A stretch of DNA of 64,000 bases from Symsagittifera roscoffensis (taxonomy: Eukaryota > Xenacoelomorpha > Acoela > Convolutidae), in NCBI RefSeq assembly GCF_963678635.1, contig NC_087063.1, forward strand, positions 4,068,580 through 4,132,579, in the 5' to 3' direction. The position numbers and the translations under genes are program-made. This document shows, one piece after another, positions 58,111 through 64,000 of this stretch (position 1 is the first letter of the stretch; each line of letters opens with the position of its first letter). The notes under the pieces were generated by a model that saw only the letters and a program-made list of their open reading frames with translations, did no database searches and was not told the origin of the DNA.

Positions 58111-60290
58111 TGTTCAAGCTCTCTGACTTAAGTATCAGAAAATAAAAATCTCTCTAATATCTGGTAAAAAATGTCTTGTCTAAATTTGATAAAACTTAAC
58201 TCTTTTGTTTTTAATGACTGCACTTTTGGCGTGGAATTCATTTATTTAATTTCTTTTCAATTCGGCTTTTCTTACATCAGTATTGGTGCAAAAATGTTAT
58301 CTCAAAGAATCAAGACAAAAAACATTAACGACTCTAAAAAATTTACTTTCAATGTGCACGAATAAATCAGCAAAACAGGTGAATTTTACTACGTCTGCGG
58401 CTCTGCGCTGATTGTTTTCTTACATTCAGAAAGCAATTTTTATGAATATTGGTACGGCTGAAACTTAAGCAGCCGAAAAAGTCTGTTTTATTGATAAAAA
58501 CTCACGTGTCTTTTAATCACACGTAATCATACTAAAATTGTTCCATCAAGAACGTGATTTATTTCACATACACGTTGAAGGTTTTTAGCCACGTGAACGA
58601 GCACTATAGTTCACGTGAGCTAAAAAAAACTCATTGAATTTTTGAACAATGTTCAAATGTAATGTTTTCGATTGAAAATACAATTTTCAAATCCGCTGAA
58701 ACTTCATGTTTTATAAAAGAAATTTGAATGAAGCTTCAAATATGACCTTCGAATTTGTTAAATTCTATTATGAAAACCCATTTCAAATATCAGTTTGCGA
58801 ATTGAGAAACAAATTCCTCAAGGAAATGATGACAGGGATCTTTATTCAAGTTGTATCTATTAATCGGCAATTATTATGTGCATTTCCCATAGATTTAAGT
58901 TGACCTTTATTATAACTGTTGTTAAGTAAATCTTCAGCATTTGGCTGAACTTTTCAGACGAATTAAGTAAAATTAAAGAAACCGGCTCTTTTCCAGTTCC
59001 CCCGTTTGGTTTTTTCTGAAATTCAACATATGAATCTTTTTAAATGACTTTTCATGTTATAAACTGCATCAACTTTGACTTGCCTGTTTTGTCTGTGCAC
59101 AACGTATGTTTCGAATGTCCACAAAGAATGTTTTGAAAACCTAAATTTTCAATTTCGTTTTCAATTTAAACTTTTTAGGCCCCGGATTTGTAATTAAAAT
59201 TGATATGATTTGCGTCTGCGAAAATCATACTAGAATCAAAAATTTTAGAAGTTTTTTTATCTATTTTAAACAAATTTCCAGGCACTAATTCCAAAAAAAA
59301 ACAATATCGCACGCTTTGATTTTCTCAAATTGGCCGAATGGGCAAATTTGACAACTTCATAACCTGTTTTTGAGCGGATAACTTTCCAATTGCAAAAACA
59401 ATCTTCATCAGAATAGCCAGTTAACAGTCGATTTTTTTCCGGTGAAAAATAAAAAAAAGTCTTTTTTGCAAAAGCTGAAACCATCGCAAACAAAATTTCT
59501 TGCAATTTCGACGCAAGCGAAAATATTATAGTCGAGAGAACTAGAATTGCTTTTTCTTAAATCCTTCTTAGCGAGGCTAAAATAGTGGCTAAAATGAGTG
59601 GCTGCTTTCGTAATGTTGAGAAACAATGCGAAAAACTATGAATAAACTAACAACAAAGCAAGAAAAGTTCAGAAAAAGGAGAGAAAAACATCAAGAAATG
59701 ATGCTGGTTTCAGCCCCAGAATAAACCAAATACCAGATTTCATAGAGCTAGCTTATTATGCTGGCAATGGGGGTTGTCTTTGGCTGTTCAAATGCTTCTA
59801 ATTTGTTATTTTTACCTTATGCTTTCAGGATGCTTTCTTAGTTATGCCATGAGAAAAATCTGGTAGGTACAATTTCAAGTGCAGTTGAAAAAATAGATTA
59901 TTTTGAACGCCATAAATTGAAAATTAAAAAATTGTATAGTTTTACGACAACTTTTTTGCGCTTGCTTGAATTCACTGGCAGTCAATTTTTTTAAATCTAA
60001 TTTTTTTGAAAAAAAATCAAGTCGGGATTTTTCAACTGATTGCTTCTGAAAAATGGTATTACCATAGGTTAGCAGTTGAGAAAACAGAATTTTTGAAAGA
60101 AACGTTTCGAGTATTCTTTTTTGCATTTTTGATATCTGCATAACTCAAACGTTATTATATTCAACATACCGACAAACTTTTCAAAAGGTTTTTGATCGCA
60201 TACGTAAAACAGACCCAAGAAACTTTCATAAGTTCAATTTCTTTCTTTATTTTGCAAAAAAAAGAAACATTTTAATTTACTAATCAAAAA
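58111..60290. other. Upstream region of the Dispatched-like gene
   Basis: It should contain the promoter and any untranslated exon, but no TATA box, CpG-rich island or splice site can be fixed by eye. AT-rich with scattered CACGTG near 58505-58615. No second gene is supported. Confidence 0.4.
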
Positions 60291-60384
60291 TTTAAAGACG
60301 GGGCATTTGCCTTCTGATACTTTCGAAAAAGTTGTTTTCTCTCGACGCTAAAAGGAAGTCAATAAAAATCAGAACGCTTGTTTA
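60291..60384. repeat. Direct repeat, left copy
   Basis: TTCTGATACTTTCGAAAAAG and TTTTCTCTCGACGCTAA recur at 61208-61250, bordering an ~800-bp segment that holds the broken gene fragment and a MITE end (CAGGGGCGGATAGCAA at 60628). Confidence 0.8.
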
Positions 60385-60849
60385 TTGTTGAAGTTGCTAA
60401 GTTGATTTTCTAGAGGCTGCGAAAAATTCAAATTGAGTTATACAACTTTGTTCGTCCATGTATATTAATTGCGTTGAGTTATTTTCTTAACAGGTTTTCT
60501 TGTAGCTAACAGTAGCTTTGTTTTATAAATTCGCTAGTCCTGTCATTTTCTTGCTTCGCGGGAAAAATATCTAAACTTTTTTGGTGCCGTTTTTTGACAA
60601 AATAACACTTCTACTCGTTGTTTGTCAGGGGCGGATAGCAAACTGGGGGGAGGCAGGACTCGAGCATCGCAGTACTGTCTATTACTAGAAGACAAACGAT
60701 TGCTACTCCATCAAAGAGGCAAAAAGCAGAGGTCTCCACATCCAATTTTTAGTATTGAACCTGCATCATTTCTAGATTAGGATCATTGGGATATTTGGGC
60801 ACGGCTTTTTGCGTAAAGTCAGACTCTCAATCTTTCTTTTTTGAAAATT

Positions 60850-61170
60850 TTGTAGATTCTACGAGACTTCCAGACTCATACGACCACACATCCACTGCAT
60901 TCCACATCACTCCGTCGGGCGCAAGGGAGAGACCGACATCCATAGAGAGCTCACCAGAGAAGACGGCGGAAACAGCTCCGGTCCTGCGCTCAAGCAGCTA
61001 ATCCAGGCCGAGAGGAAAACTTGCCACGCCTAAGTTCTATGGAGAGAAGATGTTCATGGACACAGTGTCACCAGTGGCAATAGTGTACTTGGTGGATGAT
61101 TTGTAGGAGTCTCCAAATTCAATAGCGCCCCCATCAAACAAACATCAATGGTAAGACTGGACAGAGCACC
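60850..61170 (-). pseudogene. Broken coding fragment, unknown family
   Basis: The minus strand reads FDGGAIEFGDSYKSSTKYTI, then ATGDTVSMNIFSP, a stop, NLGVASFPLGLD, a stop, and TGAVSAVFSGELSMDVGLSL. The upstream piece (SSLTIDV) is in another frame. GC content and codon use are clearly coding-like compared with the flanks. Two stops and one frameshift mark it as a pseudogene or mobilised exon. The beta-strand-like repeats suggest an extracellular protein; no family is recognised. Confidence 0.5.
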
Positions 61171-61179
61171 TTCCAAAAT

Positions 61180-61284
61180 TTTAAAGACGTGACCTTTGTC
61201 TATGGAAAACTTCTGATACTTTCGAAAAATGTTGTTTTCTCTCGACGCTAATAAGAAATTCGTAAAAACTAGAACGCATGTTTA
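61180..61284. repeat. Direct repeat, right copy
   Basis: Matches 60291-60384 with substitutions. Confidence 0.8.
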
Positions 61285-61620
61285 ATAGAAAGCATGTAAA
61301 ATACATAGATTTTCTTCGGATTTTTTTCTCAGTAGTATCAGATTCTTTCTATAACCTTGAGAAAATGAGGACAAAGTTCGAGTCGTTGATGATCTCATTG
61401 ATAGTGCACTCAATTTTTGTGTATTCTTAGCTGAAATTTTGCTTTTCAAGATTATTTCAGATCTGAAATTTTCCATTTCATATCTGAAATTTGTAAGTTT
61501 GTATCAAGATCTGAAATAAAGAATTTCAGATCTGAGAATCAACTTATGTAAGAAAATAAAGAATTTCAGATCTTGCACAGAAAATCCCCGGGGTACGGGA
61601 GTAAAGGTATGGATTATGGG

Positions 61621-61796
61621 GATCTTGTTAACTATTTCCCCCTTTTTCAGACCTTGTTAACTATTTCCCCCATTTTAGATCTTGTTAACTATTTCTCCCC
61701 ATTTTAGACCTTGTTAACTATTTCCCCCCATTTTCGACCTTGTTAACTATTTCTCCCCATTTTGGACCTTGTTAGCTATCCCCCCTTATTTTTTGG
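61621..61796. repeat. 29-bp minisatellite
   Basis: Six copies of ACCTTGTTAACTATTTCCCC plus CATTTTAG-type spacer, 28-30 bp each. Confidence 0.92.
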
Positions 61797-62900
61797 CTTT
61801 TTTTAATTGATAAAGAGTTACGTTGAAACTGCCTAATTAATTGAAGAGAAAGTTGAATCAAAAGAAGCCTTTTCACAGCCCAAATTATTTCTAGGAAATT
61901 AAAATTTCCAAACATTTTCGTAAAATGTTTGAAATTTGTTTTCTCTAGTGAAAGATTTTTCTCAAGTGAAAATGCCTCTTTTGGCAATCAACCAAAAATG
62001 TATTCTATTAAAATAACTTTTAGAAACTTTATCTTTCTAGAACTTTAACTTTTCTAGAAGTTTGAGGTTTCTTTTGATAAAGGTTTCATTTTGTCTAATC
62101 TCAACCCAATTTGAGAAAAACGAGTTTGAATTTTCAATTTTTGCTAGCTTTGTCGGATAATTTAAACCTGCACAGTTTTTTTTACTTCGTTCATCGTTGG
62201 TAGGTCCAAAACTGCGCCTGCATTTGTTGAAGTTAAATTCATCCCGAGATTAGAACTGAAATCAGTTTTCTGAAGTTTTAAGAAGTTTAACTCAAAAGCG
62301 TTAAGGATCGAGGTCATTAACATCTTCAAATAAATTTCGCCTCTTTGTTGCCAATTAGAGGAACAAGTTTCGTTTATTTGATTTCTGATGACGGCAGCTC
62401 AACCCTGCGTTTCAATAGCAAAGTTTCAACCAATTTGAAAGAGGGAAATTGAATGCAAGTATCTACTTTTTTTTGAAAAAAATATTGGCCATTCACACCT
62501 TCGACAGACGTTTTTGACAAAATTTTTCTCCAGAGCGCTTTTGTCAACATTTTTGAATCCATCTTGAACTATTTTTATTAGAGATTAGATAAAACTTGAG
62601 CACTCTTTAATCAGTTGAACTGATTTTAGTTCGATCAGCCGTTTGACAATTCAGCCGTTTTAGTTTAATTTATCCCTCCACATTTCAAAACGTTAGTTGT
62701 TAGCTGAATCCTCGTTTTTTTGCAGCAAAGTGTGAAGAAAAAATTTGTTCCGTATTATTAGTTTGTTCACCATGCTCAGTTTTGTTACATTATGATTAGC
62801 TTACCCGCATTTAAGAAAAGTGAAAAAAAAAACCAATCATAATGGATTTTCGTGGTATAAAATATTGTCAACCAAAATAAGGGTTATCTTTAAAGGACGT
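61797..62900. other. AT-rich, unassigned
   Basis: No exon, RNA gene or element is recognised. Confidence 0.45.
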
Positions 62901-63003
62901 TTAGCTTGCAAGCAGATCTTGCAAGAATCTTGCAAGATCTTTTGAAGAGTCGCATCCTAGTTAGAAGAATCTTGCAAGATTCTTGCAAGATCTTGCAAGA
63001 TAA
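62901..63003. repeat. Nested ATCTTGCAAG repeats
   Basis: Seven or more copies of (A)TCTTGCAAGA, itself self-complementary, arranged in short inverted blocks around AGAAGAATC. Confidence 0.85.
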
Positions 63004-63230
63004 ACTACCTTGATTGACTAGGGAAAACAATCAATTTTCATGTTACACTCAGAACAGATTTGTAAGCAAAAGCAAAACTGTGAGATTCAACAAGAAACAA
63101 AAAGTTTTCGATAGAGGAATTTTGTATTTTACAGGTTTTTATACTTTATTTTCAAAAGAAAAATCATCACAAAAAATCAACGGAAAAGCATAGATTTTAA
63201 ATTTTTGTCAATTTTTTCTTGTTATTTAAT

Positions 63231-63440
63231 AGTCGAGAAAGTCGAAACGAAAGTCGAGAAAGCCGAAAAATAAATCAAAAAAGTCAATACATCGGTCGAA
63301 TTCAGTCGTAAAATCTGTCCTCGGTCGAACTTGGTCAAAATGTTTTTCCTCGGTCAAACAGTCAAATTATAGGCAACTTGGGTCAAATCCTTCAAAACAT
63401 ATCGAGCCTGGGTCGAGACGATTGAAACATATCACATTTT
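63231..63440. repeat. GGTCGAGAAAGTCGAAAC minisatellite, block 1
   Basis: Degenerate copies of a 30-40-bp unit built on GTCGAGAAAGTCGAAA and CATATC/CATACC. Confidence 0.75.
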
Positions 63441-63687
63441 TGCCGAGTCGGCCGAAGCATAAATTGCAAACCTCGACCCGGGTAGCGGTATTTTTTCAAA
63501 AGGTGACTTTTTTAAACGTGTTTTACTGTTTTTTTTTTCTGGAAGCAGTAGTTAGTTGGGAGTCTTTAAGGGTCTTCCCTCTGATGGGTTTCTTTGAGGA
63601 GGGCTTACTCCTGATAGTTTCAGGGCTTTTCCTGATGCAAAGAGCCTTGCTGTTGTGGCTTTCAAAGAAAATTTTAATTTTTCTTAG

Positions 63688-64000
63688 TCGAAAAAGTCGA
63701 GGCAGTCAAAACATACCGAGTTTTGGTCGAAAAAGTCGAAACATATATATGCGGGTCGATTAAATAAATTTTTGAAAAATTTCGGTCAAGACGGTCGAGA
63801 AAGTCGAAAGATATTGGACTCTGGTCGAGAAAGTCGAAACATATCTGAACTGGGTCGAACAAAGTCGAACACACTTTTTCTTGGGTCGAGAAAATGGGAA
63901 CATACCAAAATTTGGTCGAGAAAACTGAGACAAACGAAAATTTGGTCGAGAAAGTTGAAACATACCGAAATTTGGTCAAGACAGTCGAAACATACCGATT
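63688..64000. repeat. GGTCGAGAAAGTCGAAAC minisatellite, block 2
   Basis: Seven to eight copies of about 38 bp (TTTGGTCGAGAAAGTCGAAA, CATACCGAAA), running off the right edge. The open minus-strand frame here is a by-product of the repeat. Confidence 0.85.

Noticed and set aside
63674-63979. Minus-strand ORF with repeated FSTKF units
   Set aside because: By-product of the GTCGAGAAAGTCGAAA minisatellite; units are degenerate and there is no start or splice context.

Overview
The window is AT-rich, intron-containing and full of repeats: degenerate LTR retrotransposons, hAT-type miniature elements, minisatellites and an assembly gap. It has no bacterial-style gene packing. It reads as a nuclear scaffold from an invertebrate animal; the sequence alone does not give the species.

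Main host gene. One gene on the minus strand fills about 70 percent of the window. Twelve coding exons run from the ATG at 58110 to the stop at 13027 and encode a polytopic transporter of the RND superfamily, Dispatched/Patched-type (sterol-sensing domain plus a second RND half). All splice phases agree from exon to exon, and the total (4080 nt, 1359 residues) closes in frame once a false 200-N gap inside exon 8 is collapsed. Large introns hold most of the repeats. Two BEL/Pao LTR retrotransposons sit antisense to the gene, in intron 6 (24544-34436) and intron 2 (46425-55492).

Left edge. Positions 1-4575 are a 2-kb unit present twice in tandem. Between 4.6 and 12.6 kb there is a plus-strand gene of unknown family, seen as two well-supported 3' exons (11454-11632, 12489-12586), plus weaker exon candidates near 6.1, 7.1, 7.6 and 9.0 kb. 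It converges on the end of the Dispatched-like gene.

Retroelements. Both BEL elements share LTR architecture (TG...CA ends, 5-bp target duplications, identical primer-site region), a tRNA-like segment just downstream of the LTR TATA box, a conserved LTR hairpin, and a long leader with a repeated ~195-bp hairpin module whose stem sequences covary between copies. Element 1 looks young (2 LTR differences by eye), yet its single-frame polyprotein has five in-frame stops and its 3' end is joined to a copy of its own 5' flank. Element 2 is older, frameshifted and internally deleted, and carries an extra leader ORF with SGNH-hydrolase-like landmarks.

Other repeats. CAGGGGCGGATCTAGG-ended hAT-type MITEs occur in several copies, two of them with readable 8-bp target duplications. 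An AT-rich dispersed family (called family A here) occurs at least ten times and is the target into which element 1 inserted. There are also two probable LINE 3' tails and tRNA-like SINE candidates. The right edge (58.1-64 kb), upstream of the Dispatched-like gene, holds a broken gene fragment and minisatellites. Coordinates of splice sites are by eye and no alignment or database search was run.
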